From: Bradyrhizobium sp. C9
Lineage (GTDB): Bacteria > Pseudomonadota > Alphaproteobacteria > Rhizobiales > Xanthobacteraceae
NCBI RefSeq assembly: GCF_002532045.1
Contig: NZ_NWTG01000007.1
Coordinates: 1 to 64,000 of the forward strand
Reading direction: 5' to 3'
DNA: 64,000 bases
In this document: positions 43,700-52,046 of the stretch, one piece after another
Position numbering within the stretch: the stretch's first letter is position 1
How the letters are laid out: every line of letters starts with the position of its first letter
Translations under genes and position numbers: made by a program
Notes under the pieces: generated by a model
Seen by the model: only the letters and a program-made list of their open reading frames with translations
Databases searched by the model: none
Told to the model about the DNA's origin: nothing

Positions 43700-45124
43700 T
43701 TATTCTCCGTCCTCCGCGAAGGGAAGGATGAACTGAAAAACTGTGCCGCCTCCGGTGTTTGGCATCACGTCGATCCGTCCGCCATGGGATTCGATGATGG
43801 TCCGGCAGATCGAGAGGCCGACGCCCATGCCATGCTCCTTGGTCGTGATGAAGGGCTGAAATAGACGGTCGGCGATGTCAGGGCTGATGCCCGGACCGGT
43901 ATCGGCAATGGTGAACGTCGCAACACCGTTAATCCTGGCGACGCCGACGGTCAATTCGCGGCGCGGACCGGAGGCCATCGCCTCGATTGCATTGCGAACC
44001 AGGTTGAGCACGACCTGCTGAATCTGGATCTTGTCGACGATGATCGAGGGCATGTCCCGGTCGCTGCGGATCGCCACCCGGACGCCCTGCTCCTTGGCGC
44101 CGAGCAGCGCCAATGCGACAGCTTCTTCAAGCAGGGTGGCCGGGCTCTCCAGGGAATGTTGGGTCTCGCCCTTGGCGACGAATTCGCGCAGACGCTTGAT
44201 GATGTCGCCAGCTCGTAGCGCTTGCTGCGCGGCCCGCTCGAGCGCGTCCCGAATGCGGGTGGCGTCCGGTGTCTCCGACGCCAGCAGTGCTCTCGCACCA
44301 CGCATGTAGTTCGTGATGGCTGATAGCGGCTGGTTGATCTCATGCGCGATTGAGGACGCCATCTCGCCCATGGCGGTCAATCGCGACACGTGAACCAGCT
44401 CGGACTGCAGCTCCTGAAGCCGCCGTTCCTGCGCACGACGCTCGGTGAGATCGCGGATAAAGCCGGTGAAAAAGCGCTCTCCGCGTACCTTGGCCTCGCC
44501 GACGGCCAGCTCCATCGGAAAGGTCGAGCCGTCGCTTCGTTCTCCGACAACGATGCGGCCAATGCCGATGATGCGACGCTCGCCGGTCGTAAGGTAGCGC
44601 TCGAGATACCGGTCGTGCTCGCCGCGATACGGCTGCGGCATCAGGCTCGAAACGTTCTTACCGACGACCTGGTCCGCCTTCCAGCCAAACAGGCGCTCGG
44701 CTGCCGCGCTGAAGGAACGAATAACGCCGTGGTCGTCGATGACGATCATCGCGTCAGGGACCGTGTCGAGGATCGACTGCAGATGGGCTTGGCGATTTCG
44801 CGCCTGATCGCTTTCGTTCAGCAGCCGGTCGCCCATAAAGCCAAGGATCGGGCCGAGGACGGCAAAACAGGCGATATCGATCAGATTCGCTGGCTCGGTG
44901 ACCAGACTTTTGCCAAGAAATTTGGCGCTGATTACGAGGCAGAGCAGCGTGGTGAGGATCGCCGGACCACGACCGCCTGCGAACGCGGCAAACAGGACGG
45001 CCGGGACGAACATGATCGTGAAGGTTCGGTCTTCGAAATAGTTATCAAGCCCTGCACGAACCGCGAACACGAGCGCGGCCGCTGCCGCGGCAGTGCCATA
45101 GCGGTACCAGATGCGGTCGGTCAT
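43700..45124 (-). CDS. fixL: Oxygen-sensing histidine kinase FixL
   Basis: A 474-residue kinase. Four or so N-terminal membrane segments (MASE-like, residues 10-110) precede a PAS domain carrying the haem-binding FixL pattern: [13 protein letters not shown] with the proximal His, and [15 protein letters not shown] with the haem-facing Arg. Then come the HisKA site [10 protein letters not shown] and the ATPase with NLVRNAIEA and DTGPGIS. Oxygen on the haem shuts the kinase off. No FixK box precedes it. It forms an operon with fixJ. Confidence 0.93.
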   Translation of the reverse strand: MTDRIWYRYGTAAAAAALVFAVRAGLDNYFEDRTFTIMFVPAVLFAAFAGGRGPAILTTLLCLVISAKFLGKSLVTEPANLIDIACFAVLGPILGFMGDRLLNESDQARNRQAHLQSILDTVPDAMIVIDDHGVIRSFSAAAERLFGWKADQVVGKNVSSLMPQPYRGEHDRYLERYLTTGERRIIGIGRIVVGERSDGSTFPMELAVGEAKVRGERFFTGFIRDLTERRAQERRLQELQSELVHVSRLTAMGEMASSIAHEINQPLSAITNYMRGARALLASETPDATRIRDALERAAQQALRAGDIIKRLREFVAKGETQHSLESPATLLEEAVALALLGAKEQGVRVAIRSDRDMPSIIVDKIQIQQVVLNLVRNAIEAMASGPRRELTVGVARINGVATFTIADTGPGISPDIADRLFQPFITTKEHGMGVGLSICRTIIESHGGRIDVMPNTGGGTVFQFILPFAEDGE

Positions 45125-45218
45125 ATTCCCCCAGGCAAGATCCTCAGCCTGATCGATCCTACAACGTTCCGACGCTTCGTGCCACCGGCCGCTCTATCCA
45201 GGGCAGTTGTGAACTGGC

Positions 45219-45446
45219 CTATTTGACCCAGGCACGCCAATGTGTGGGTTGCACAAGGATGCGTTCGGCAGTCTCCGTCTTCACCCAGCCGCCCAGGATG
45301 CGTCGGCAAGGAAAGACGAGCTTGTGAATGGCGTTGCCCTCGATCACAGCGAGTTCAAGGTCTCGACCGAAGGGGGCCGTCGCGACCCCCTCCCATGTCG
45401 CGCTGACGCCCGCTTCTGGGCGCTCTGGAGCGTCGCGGGTTGGCAC
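45219..45446 (-). CDS. Small conserved hypothetical protein (ELAVIxxxxHxLxFPCRR type)
   Basis: A 75-residue protein with GVATAPFGRDLELAVIEG, KLVFPCRRILGGWV and a final PTHWRAWVK. The same outline occurs in 56540-56785. I start at GTG 45446, one base after the phasin stop and with AGGAGG 9 bases upstream; an earlier TTG at 45497 lies inside the phasin gene. It should be cotranscribed with the phasin. No function is known. Confidence 0.68.
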   Translation of the reverse strand: MPTRDAPERPEAGVSATWEGVATAPFGRDLELAVIEGNAIHKLVFPCRRILGGWVKTETAERILVQPTHWRAWVK

Positions 45447-45447
45447 G

Positions 45448-45804
45448 TCAGGCCGCCTCCTGAATAGCCTCGTCGACGTCGCTGGTCTTTCGTGCAAACA
45501 GGTTCAGCTCGATCGTGCCCAGCGAACGCGCGGTCTCGATCGCGTACGTCGCGTCGTTCGCGCTACGCGCGGTAGCACCCTTGGCCCAGTCCTGCAGAGC
45601 CGTGATCTTCTCGGCCACCGAGGCGGTAGAGTTGAACCTGCGGAAAAGCTCCCAGGCCTCGTTCGATTCGATCTGGATCTGCTCGAACCAGTGCTGGTTT
45701 GCCTCGATCAGTTTCTCCGAGAATTCCGACTGCACCGCCATCGCCCGCTTCGCGTAGCTCTGGATGGCGTCGGAGACGGGACGGGCTTCGCTATGGTCTG
45801 TCAT
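45448..45804 (-). CDS. Phasin family protein
   Basis: A 118-residue helical protein of the phasin_2 type, with SYAKRAMAVQSEFSEKLIEA and WELFRRFNSTASVAEKITALQDWAKGA. Phasins coat PHB granules and control their size. I start at ATG 45804 because AAGGA lies 8 bases upstream; ATG 45813 sits on that site. The FixK-type box is centred 63.5 bp upstream, placing granule formation in the same regulon as phbB. Confidence 0.85.
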   Translation of the reverse strand: MTDHSEARPVSDAIQSYAKRAMAVQSEFSEKLIEANQHWFEQIQIESNEAWELFRRFNSTASVAEKITALQDWAKGATARSANDATYAIETARSLGTIELNLFARKTSDVDEAIQEAA

Positions 45805-45860
45805 GTCCAACATCCTTCGTTGTAGGGAGCATTGCTTCTCATGCGGGCGGTCCCTGCGCG

Positions 45861-45874
45861 TTGACGCGTGTCAA
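45861..45874. promoter_or_regulatory. FixK/FNR box TTGACGCGTGTCAA
   Basis: Perfectly self-complementary 14-mer (TTGACGC/GTGTCAA centre region near-symmetric). It is centred 63.5 bp upstream of the phasin ATG 45804. Confidence 0.75.
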
Positions 45875-45912
45875 CTCGATAGCTTCTGGTCCGCGTGATT
45901 CTTGCAATCAGG

Positions 45913-46107
45913 CTAGCTGCTCTTGGGATTGACGACGGCACCGGTTCGCAGATTGATGAAGTGGACGCCGTCGCAGGCAGCGCAGGAGATCGAGTGCAGT
46001 TCGTCAGCCAGGGGCTCGGATGCGTCGGCAGGTAGCAGGCCTTGAACTCGATCGCCAGTATTGGGACACGAGAAGATGATGGGGCGCCAAGCCCTTATGT
46101 CTGCCAT
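45913..46107 (-). CDS. Small putative zinc-ribbon protein, FixK-box controlled
   Basis: A 64-residue protein with two cysteine clusters, SCPNTGDRVQG and SCAACDGVHFINL, spaced like a small zinc ribbon. AGGAT precedes ATG 46107. The FixK-type box is centred 58.5 bp upstream. The gene is alone on its strand, and no specific partner is evident. Confidence 0.65.
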   Translation of the reverse strand: MADIRAWRPIIFSCPNTGDRVQGLLPADASEPLADELHSISCAACDGVHFINLRTGAVVNPKSS

Positions 46108-46158
46108 TTGTACGATCCTGACGGATCACCATCCTAAACGGTGGCGCGGCGCTCCGTT

Positions 46159-46172
46159 TTGATGCAGGTCAA
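46159..46172. promoter_or_regulatory. FixK/FNR box TTGATGCAGGTCAA
   Basis: Exact match, centred 58.5 bp upstream of the zinc-ribbon-like gene at 46107. Confidence 0.75.
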
Positions 46173-46209
46173 AATTCCGGTCGGGTGGTCGGATCGGGCA
46201 GGCGGCGGC

Positions 46210-46353
46210 CTAGAACGGTCGGCGCCGACGGAGTTGGCGGGTGTTCGACTTGGCGGGTTGCCTGAGCGGCCGGCTTGGCGGCAAGCGCATCCTGGCGAAC
46301 GTTACGATGACAATCGTCAGCACTCCCATCGAGGCAAGCAGGTTCTGCAACAT
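46210..46353 (-). CDS. Small membrane protein divergent from CBS-BON gene (47 aa)
   Basis: A 47-residue ORF starting MLQNLLASMGVLTIVIVTFA, one membrane segment then a strongly basic tail. GGAGA precedes ATG 46353. The FixK-type box at 46406 is centred 59.5 bp upstream and also faces the CBS-BON gene. A membrane helix with a basic tail also describes 8757-8900. Confidence 0.5.
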   Translation of the reverse strand: MLQNLLASMGVLTIVIVTFARMRLPPSRPLRQPAKSNTRQLRRRRPF

Positions 46354-46405
46354 GATTCTGATCTCCTGACAGGCGTCAGCATCGTCGACCGTCGGTCGCG
46401 TCGCC

Positions 46406-46419
46406 TTGATTTCCGTCAA
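46406..46419. promoter_or_regulatory. FixK/FNR box TTGATTTCCGTCAA between divergent genes
   Basis: Exact match, centred 86.5 bp upstream of the CBS-BON start at 46499 (+) and 59.5 bp upstream of the small membrane ORF at 46353 (-). Confidence 0.72.
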
Positions 46420-46498
46420 GCGCAGGCGTTGAGGAAGATCAAAGCAAACGAGCCGGTTGCGTGTGACCTTGGTGGCAGGCGATGGAAGGAGAGCGGCA

Positions 46499-47248
46499 AT
46501 GCGCGCACATCAGATTATGGCGAGACACGTCATCACCGTTGGAACCGAGACATCCATTCTCGATGCCGCGAAGCTGATGATGGACCACCATATCAGCGGC
46601 CTGCCGGTGGTCGATGCGGCCGGAAGACTGGTCGGAATCCTGTCGGAGAGCGATTTTCTGCGGCGAAGCGAGATCGGTACGCAACGCCGGCGTGGCCGTT
46701 GGTTTCAGTTCCTTCTCGGCTCCGGCTATGCAGCCGCGGACTTCGTCCACGAGCGCGGGCGGAAGGTGGGAGAGATCATGTCGTGCGATCCCGTCACCGT
46801 GACGGAAGACACGCCTCTGCCTGATCTGGTCGATCTCATGGAGAAGAAGGGCGTCAAGCGGCTGCCGGTGATGAATGACGGCCGCCTCGTCGGCCTCGTG
46901 ACACGCGCGGACCTGCTGCGGGCTGTAGCGTCCATCGCACACCAGGTTCCGGATCCCACGGCGGATGACGAGCACATCCACGATCGCATCGTGCGGGCAC
47001 TCGACGGTGCAAACTGGTGCCCGCTCGGACTGCAAGTCTCGGTGCGCGACGGCGTGGTGCATCTCCGTGGGGTCATCATGGATGAGCGGGCGAGGCAGGC
47101 GGCAATTGTCGCCGCGGAGAATGCCGCCGGCGTCAGGGAAGTGCACGATCATCTGTGCTACGTCGACACTTATTCCGGCTTCTATATCCAGTCCGAGGAG
47201 GATGAGCGAGCAGCTGCCGCCAAAGCGGCGAGCGAGACGACAGGATGA
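46499..47248 (+). CDS. CBS-CBS-BON protein (paralogue 5)
   Basis: A 249-residue protein starting MRAHQIMARHVI. CBS pair, BON domain (VRDGVVHLRGVI) and the YIQSEEDERAAA tail. GGAAGGAGAG precedes ATG 46499, which is preferred to the in-frame ATG at 46457 inside the predicted leader. The gene overlaps the next small membrane gene by 4 bp (ATGA). It is the fifth copy of the family, 30 kb from the others. Confidence 0.9.
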   Translation: MRAHQIMARHVITVGTETSILDAAKLMMDHHISGLPVVDAAGRLVGILSESDFLRRSEIGTQRRRGRWFQFLLGSGYAAADFVHERGRKVGEIMSCDPVTVTEDTPLPDLVDLMEKKGVKRLPVMNDGRLVGLVTRADLLRAVASIAHQVPDPTADDEHIHDRIVRALDGANWCPLGLQVSVRDGVVHLRGVIMDERARQAAIVAAENAAGVREVHDHLCYVDTYSGFYIQSEEDERAAAAKAASETTG

Positions 47249-47454
47249 TCGTTCGCCCTGCAATCATACTGATCCCGTTGATCGCGACCGCGGTGGTCAG
47301 CGCCGATGTCGTGGGATTCGCCGGAACGCTGCTTGCGATCTGTGCGATCGTGGGCTTCGCGATCGTCGCCGCCGGATGGACCGTTAAGGGAAAGGCGACG
47401 TCCATACCGGCAGTCCGGCCGTCGTCCGCAGACTGGAAATCTCGCCACAAATAG
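47245..47454 (+). CDS. Small membrane protein coupled to CBS-BON gene
   Basis: A 69-residue protein with two hydrophobic segments (IILIPLIATAVVSA and AGTLLAICAIVGFAIVAAGW) and a basic C-terminal tail. Its ATG 47245 overlaps the CBS-BON stop. This repeats the arrangement at 18304, where a small membrane gene also follows a CBS-BON gene, although the sequences do not look alike. Confidence 0.7.
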   Translation: MIVRPAIILIPLIATAVVSADVVGFAGTLLAICAIVGFAIVAAGWTVKGKATSIPAVRPSSADWKSRHK

Positions 47455-47671
47455 TACCTCGTCCGGTCGGGGTGTCGTTCCTGATCACGTGAGCCGCACG
47501 TCGCGAGATGCGCGCCGCCCGCGCTGTCGAGATCGTTCAAGCTCTGCTCGTCTTCGATTCTCTCCCAGCAAGGCATCCGCAACACAGAGCACGCCGTTGC
47601 GACAGATCAATACGGGCGCCCCGCATTGATGGCAACGTCAGCAACAAGCAATTAGCCCATGCGAGGGTGCC

Positions 47672-47899
47672 ATGCCATCATTTGACGTTCGCTTCATCAA
47701 AACGGTTTGCGACGATACCGGCCATGAACATCGCGCCTGCCAGGCAGCGTTCAAGGTCGATGCTGCCTCGCTTTCTGCGGCCGCACAGTTGGCCGAAGCC
47801 GACTTTTGCCGACAGAAGGGTGTTCGCGATTGGACGATCTTTGCCGACTCCATGGAGCTTCGAACGCCGCCGGCATTGGCATCAGCCTGGGGCGGCTAA
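47672..47899 (+). CDS. Small conserved hypothetical protein (75 aa)
   Basis: A soluble ORF starting MPSFDVRFIKTVCDDTGHEHRACQ, then a helical AAQLAEADFCRQKGV and a final WTIFADSMELR. A GCGAGGG ribosome site precedes ATG 47672. The strand pattern resembles small rhizobial DUFs. I know no function. Confidence 0.6.
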   Translation: MPSFDVRFIKTVCDDTGHEHRACQAAFKVDAASLSAAAQLAEADFCRQKGVRDWTIFADSMELRTPPALASAWGG

Positions 47900-47939
47900 C
47901 AACCATAAGCGGCGGCCGCGGTCGCGCGACATCGCGCGT

Positions 47940-47953
47940 TTGACCAAGGTCAA
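47940..47953. promoter_or_regulatory. FixK/FNR box TTGACCAAGGTCAA
   Basis: Perfectly self-complementary over TTGACC/GGTCAA. It is centred 61.5 bp upstream of the DUF6455 gene at 48008, so it is the promoter element for the DUF6455-fixNOQP transcript. Confidence 0.8.
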
Positions 47954-48007
47954 ATCGGAGATCGGGTCCCTCCGCTAGAGGTGGAGAACCAGAACGGGGC
48001 TTGAGAA

Positions 48008-48505
48008 ATGACCGACCGATCAGCTGGCAATAGCTCGCCGCAATTTGAGAATCTTCTAGCCCGCTTGCGAGCATTTCTTGCTCGGCGACACGAATTCGAT
48101 CTCATGACGCCTCGAGAGGTCGACGAGATCGCTCACGAGCTCAACCTCTCGACATCGGACCTTCGTGCGCTTGCCCGCGAGCAAGGCTCGCCTGAGTTAC
48201 TCAGAAAGCGTCTCGAGCATGCCGGTTTGTCCGAGCAGATGCTCGCTTCTTCCCATTGCGATGTGCTGCGTGATCTGCAGCGGGTGTGCGGTCTATGCTG
48301 CGAGAAGGCACGCTGCGCCGAGGATCTGGCGCGGGAGCGGCGGGCCAGTCCGGCAAAATACTGTCCGAATGAAATGACCCTGTCTGCGCTGGGCCGCGGG
48401 GCCGGCGGCACGCGGCATGGCGCCGGAATTGACGCCGATCAAGCGGTTGGCAGCCAAACTGTGATTTCCCTGACGCCGTCGCACCCAAAGAAAGCCTCCA
48501 CATGA
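48008..48505 (+). CDS. DUF6455-type cysteine-rich protein leading fixNOQP
   Basis: A 165-residue protein. The core (about residues 35-130) has [21 protein letters not shown], then [21 protein letters not shown] and YCPNEMTL, a four-plus cysteine cluster that could bind a metal. The last 35 residues are low-complexity. The stop overlaps the fixN ATG (CATGACA), so translation is coupled. Known fixNOQP operons do not usually start with this gene. An assembly or metal role for the oxidase is inference. Confidence 0.72.
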   Translation: MTDRSAGNSSPQFENLLARLRAFLARRHEFDLMTPREVDEIAHELNLSTSDLRALAREQGSPELLRKRLEHAGLSEQMLASSHCDVLRDLQRVCGLCCEKARCAEDLARERRASPAKYCPNEMTLSALGRGAGGTRHGAGIDADQAVGSQTVISLTPSHPKKAST

Positions 48506-50154
48506 CAGGTCCATCTTCCGTTTCAAAGTCAATGACGATGGGCGAAGCCGGCCTGGCGTCGGCACTCGCATTTTTTGCCTTCGTTAGCTTTCTCGGCGCT
48601 GCGATGGGCCATGACGCGGCGTTCAGTTTTCACGCGTCGCTTGCTTGCGCCGCCAGCCTGATCTCCGTGATCATGATCGGCAATCGCTACCTTGACCGTC
48701 CGGCCGAGCTGCCTCCGGCGGAGATCGGCGGCCGCCCCAATTACAATCTCGGCCCGATCAAGTTCGCTTCCGCCATGGCGATGTTCTGGGGCATCGCGGG
48801 TTTCGCCGTGGGTCTGATCATCGCCTCGCAACTGGCGTGGCCGGCGCTCAATTTCGATCTGCCCTGGACGACATTCGGCCGCCTGCGGCCGCTGCATACG
48901 TCGGCCGTGATCTTCGCGTTCGGAGGCAACGTCCTGATCGCAACGTCGTTCTATGTCGTGCAAAAGACCTGCCGGACGCGCCTTGCAGGCGACCTGTCGC
49001 CCTGGTTCGTCGTGGTCGGCTACAACTTCTTCATCCTGATCGCCGGCACGGGCTATCTGCTCGGCGTGACTCAGTCGAAGGAATACGCCGAGCCGGAATG
49101 GTACGCCGACCTCTGGCTGACGATCGTCTGGGTGACGTATCTGCTCGTGTTCCTGATGACGCTGGTGAAGCGCAAGGAGCCGCATATCTTCGTCGCCAAC
49201 TGGTTCTACCTGGCGTTCATCATCACGATCGCGGTGCTCCATCTCGGCAACAACCCCGCGCTGCCGGTCTCCTTCCTCGGCTCGAAGTCCTATATCGCCT
49301 GGGGCGGTGTGCAGGATGCCATGTTCCAGTGGTGGTACGGCCACAACGCGGTCGGCTTCTTCCTGACCGCCGGCTTCCTGGCGATCATGTACTACTTCAT
49401 TCCGAAGCGGGCGGAGCGTCCGGTTTATTCCTACCGGCTGTCGATCATCCATTTCTGGGCGCTGATCTTCCTCTACATCTGGGCCGGGCCGCATCATCTG
49501 CACTACACGGCGCTGCCGGACTGGGCCCAGACGCTCGGCATGACGTTCTCGATCATGCTCTGGATGCCGTCCTGGGGCGGCATGATCAACGGCCTGATGA
49601 CGCTGTCGGGAGCTTGGGACAAGCTGCGGACCGATCCCGTGCTGCGCATGATGGTGGTGTCGGTCGCTTTCTACGGCATGTCGACCTTTGAAGGCCCGAT
49701 GATGTCGATCAAGGTTGTCAACTCGCTGAGCCACTACACCGACTGGACCATCGGCCATGTGCATTCCGGTGCGTTGGGCTGGGTCGGCTTCGTCTCGTTC
49801 GGCGCGCTGTATTGCCTCGTCCCGTGGCTCTGGAATCGCCAGCTCTACAGCCTGAAGCTCGTCAACTGGCACTTCTGGATCGCGACGATCGGCATCGTGC
49901 TCTACATTTCGGCGATGTGGGTGTCGGGAATCCTGCAGGGCCTGATGTGGCGTGCCTACACCTCGCTCGGCTTCCTCGAATACTCCTTCATCGAGTCCGT
50001 CGAGGCCATGCATCCCTTCTACATCATCCGCGCGGCCGGTGGCGCGCTGTTCCTGGTCGGCGCCCTGATCATGGCCTTCAATCTCTGGATGACGGTCAAT
50101 GCCGGCCAAGCCAGCGAAACCGAGGGCGCCGGTGCTCTCCAGCCTGCCGAATAG
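48502..50154 (+). CDS. fixN: Cytochrome cbb3 oxidase subunit I
   Basis: A 550-residue, 12-helix catalytic subunit (CcoN). The haem ligand region is [13 protein letters not shown], the CuB and haem b3 region includes [12 protein letters not shown] and [13 protein letters not shown], and another haem ligand lies in HVHSGALGW. It reduces O2 to water with high affinity and pumps protons. It is translated from ATG 48502, overlapping the DUF6455 gene, and followed by fixO, fixQ and fixP with short gaps. Confidence 0.96.
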   Translation: MTGPSSVSKSMTMGEAGLASALAFFAFVSFLGAAMGHDAAFSFHASLACAASLISVIMIGNRYLDRPAELPPAEIGGRPNYNLGPIKFASAMAMFWGIAGFAVGLIIASQLAWPALNFDLPWTTFGRLRPLHTSAVIFAFGGNVLIATSFYVVQKTCRTRLAGDLSPWFVVVGYNFFILIAGTGYLLGVTQSKEYAEPEWYADLWLTIVWVTYLLVFLMTLVKRKEPHIFVANWFYLAFIITIAVLHLGNNPALPVSFLGSKSYIAWGGVQDAMFQWWYGHNAVGFFLTAGFLAIMYYFIPKRAERPVYSYRLSIIHFWALIFLYIWAGPHHLHYTALPDWAQTLGMTFSIMLWMPSWGGMINGLMTLSGAWDKLRTDPVLRMMVVSVAFYGMSTFEGPMMSIKVVNSLSHYTDWTIGHVHSGALGWVGFVSFGALYCLVPWLWNRQLYSLKLVNWHFWIATIGIVLYISAMWVSGILQGLMWRAYTSLGFLEYSFIESVEAMHPFYIIRAAGGALFLVGALIMAFNLWMTVNAGQASETEGAGALQPAE

Positions 50155-50162
50155 GTCACGAT

Positions 50163-50897
50163 ATGTCTCTCTGGAATCGACACAAGATCTTTGAGAAGAA
50201 CTCGATCATCCTGATCGTCGGCATTCTCGCCGTCATTGCCATCGGCGGACTGGTCGAGATCACGCCGCTGTTCTACCTGAAGAGCACGATCGAGGCGGTC
50301 GACGGCGTGCGGCCCTATACGCCGCTGGAGCTCGCCGGCCGCAACATCTATGTCCGCGAGGGCTGCTATCTCTGCCATTCGCAGATGATCCGGCCGCTGC
50401 GCGACGAGGTCGAGCGCTACGGCCACTATTCGCTGGCCGCCGAGAGCATGTACGACCACCCGTTCCAGTGGGGTTCCAAGCGCACCGGACCGGACCTAGC
50501 GCGCGTCGGCGGCAAGTACTCAGACGACTGGCACGTCACGCACCTGATCAATCCACGCTCGATCGTCCCGCAATCGGTGATGCCCGGGTACCCGGCTCTC
50601 GCCAGGACGGAGCTCGATCCGTCCGACGCCGCGGCTCATCTGCGGACCAACCGCGCGATCGGCGTGCCCTATACCGACGAGCAGATCGCCAACGCGGCCG
50701 CCGATCTGAAAGCACAGGTCGACCCCGACAGCCCCGGCTCCGATGCGTTCCAGAAGCGCTATCCGAAGGCGGTGGTCCGCAACTTCGACGGCAAGGCCGG
50801 TAATCCGACCGAGCTCGACGCGCTGATCGCCTACCTGCAGATGCTCGGCACGCTCGTCGACTTCAAGCTCTACAACGAAAAAGCCAATCTGCGCTGA
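50163..50897 (+). CDS. fixO: Cytochrome cbb3 oxidase subunit II (monohaem)
   Basis: A 244-residue subunit (CcoO). One N-terminal membrane anchor ([19 protein letters not shown]) is followed by a periplasmic cytochrome c with [12 protein letters not shown] near residue 65 and a later Met ligand in VMPGYP. ATG 50163 begins 8 bp after fixN; the longer reading from 49812 lies inside fixN. It passes electrons to fixN. Confidence 0.95.
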   Translation: MSLWNRHKIFEKNSIILIVGILAVIAIGGLVEITPLFYLKSTIEAVDGVRPYTPLELAGRNIYVREGCYLCHSQMIRPLRDEVERYGHYSLAAESMYDHPFQWGSKRTGPDLARVGGKYSDDWHVTHLINPRSIVPQSVMPGYPALARTELDPSDAAAHLRTNRAIGVPYTDEQIANAAADLKAQVDPDSPGSDAFQKRYPKAVVRNFDGKAGNPTELDALIAYLQMLGTLVDFKLYNEKANLR

Positions 50898-50907
50898 GGG
50901 CACGAGC

Positions 50908-51072
50908 ATGAAAGCGATCATTCAAGTCGAGAACTTTGCGTCGAGCCTGGTCGGCACTCTCTGGACGCCCATCTTCGTTGGAATCTTCATCGCCATCGTC
51001 GCCTACGCGCTGTGGCCCCGCAACAAATCTCTCTTCGACGCCGCAGCCCGGATGCCGCTGCGGGAGGACTGA
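50908..51072 (+). CDS. fixQ: Cytochrome cbb3 oxidase subunit FixQ/CcoQ
   Basis: A 54-residue single-span protein (MKAIIQVENFASSLVGTLWT, then hydrophobic FVGIFIAIVAYALW and a charged tail ARMPLRED). Length, position between fixO and fixP and the tail fit CcoQ, which stabilises the oxidase. It is shorter than the usual ORF cut-off. Confidence 0.9.
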   Translation: MKAIIQVENFASSLVGTLWTPIFVGIFIAIVAYALWPRNKSLFDAAARMPLRED

Positions 51073-51078
51073 CCGATC

Positions 51079-51951
51079 ATGAGCGAGCACAATGAGATCG
51101 ACCGCGTTTCCGGCCGCAGCACGACCGGTCATGAGTGGGACGGCATCAAGGAGCTGAACACGCCGCTGCCGCGGTGGTGGGTCCTGACATTCTATGCAAC
51201 GATCATCTGGGCGATCGGTTATTGGATCGTCTACCCGGCCTGGCCGCTGGTCTCCGGCTACACCACCGGTCTGTTCCAGTATTCCACCCGCGCCAGTGTC
51301 GCGACCGACCTTGCCGATCTCGAGAAGCTGCGCGGCGAGAAGATGGCGGTGCTCGGCAACGCGTCGCTGGCCGACATCGAGAAGGATCCGGCCCTGCTGG
51401 CGCTGGCACGTGCCCGCGGCAAGACCGTATTCGCCGACAATTGCGCGCCCTGCCACGGCAGCGGCGGCGCGGGTGCAAAGGGCTATCCGAACTTGAACGA
51501 CGACGACTGGCTGTGGGGCGGTTCGCTTGACCAGATCATGCAGACCATCCAGTTCGGTGCACGTTCCGGACACGCAAAGACTCACGAAGGGCAGATGCTG
51601 GCATTCGGCCGCGACGGCGTGCTCAAGAAGGACGAGATCGTGACCGTCGCCAACTATGTGCGCTCGCTTTCCGGCCTTTCCACCGCGCCGAAGTTCGACC
51701 TAGCGGCCGGAAAGAAGATATTTACCGAGAATTGCACCAGCTGCCACGGCGACAACGCCAAGGGCAATCCGGAGCTCGGCGCGCCGAACCTGACCGACCA
51801 GATCTGGCTCTATGGCTCCGATGAGGAGACGTTGGTCGAGACCATCACCAATGGCCGCGCCGGTGTCATGCCGGCCTGGGTCGGCCGCCTCGACCCGGTC
51901 ACCGTCAAGGCGTTGGCGGTCTATGTGCACTCACTCGGTGGCGGCAAGTAG
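51079..51951 (+). CDS. fixP: Cytochrome cbb3 oxidase subunit III (dihaem)
   Basis: A 290-residue CcoP. An N-terminal cytoplasmic part and one membrane anchor (VLTFYATIIWAIGYWIVYP) precede two cytochrome c domains with CAPCHG (about residue 125) and CTSCHG (about 215). It takes electrons from soluble cytochrome c or bc1. ATG 51079 begins 6 bp after fixQ. Confidence 0.95.
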   Translation: MSEHNEIDRVSGRSTTGHEWDGIKELNTPLPRWWVLTFYATIIWAIGYWIVYPAWPLVSGYTTGLFQYSTRASVATDLADLEKLRGEKMAVLGNASLADIEKDPALLALARARGKTVFADNCAPCHGSGGAGAKGYPNLNDDDWLWGGSLDQIMQTIQFGARSGHAKTHEGQMLAFGRDGVLKKDEIVTVANYVRSLSGLSTAPKFDLAAGKKIFTENCTSCHGDNAKGNPELGAPNLTDQIWLYGSDEETLVETITNGRAGVMPAWVGRLDPVTVKALAVYVHSLGGGK

Positions 51952-51977
51952 CCGCCACCGCGAGGGGGCCGGGATGA

Positions 51978-51991
51978 TTGACCGAGGTCAA
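51978..51991. promoter_or_regulatory. FixK/FNR box TTGACCGAGGTCAA
   Basis: Exact match, centred 62.5 bp upstream of fixG. It starts the second transcript of the oxidase cluster. Confidence 0.8.
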
Positions 51992-52046
51992 ACCCGGACA
52001 CGGTGCAGGGATGTAGGTTTCAACCAGAGCCTCACTCGAGCAACCC

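Noticed and set aside
48529..50109. Minus-strand ORF of 526 codons opposite fixN
   Set aside because: Low-complexity His/Arg/Asp-rich translation; fixN on the other strand is unambiguous.
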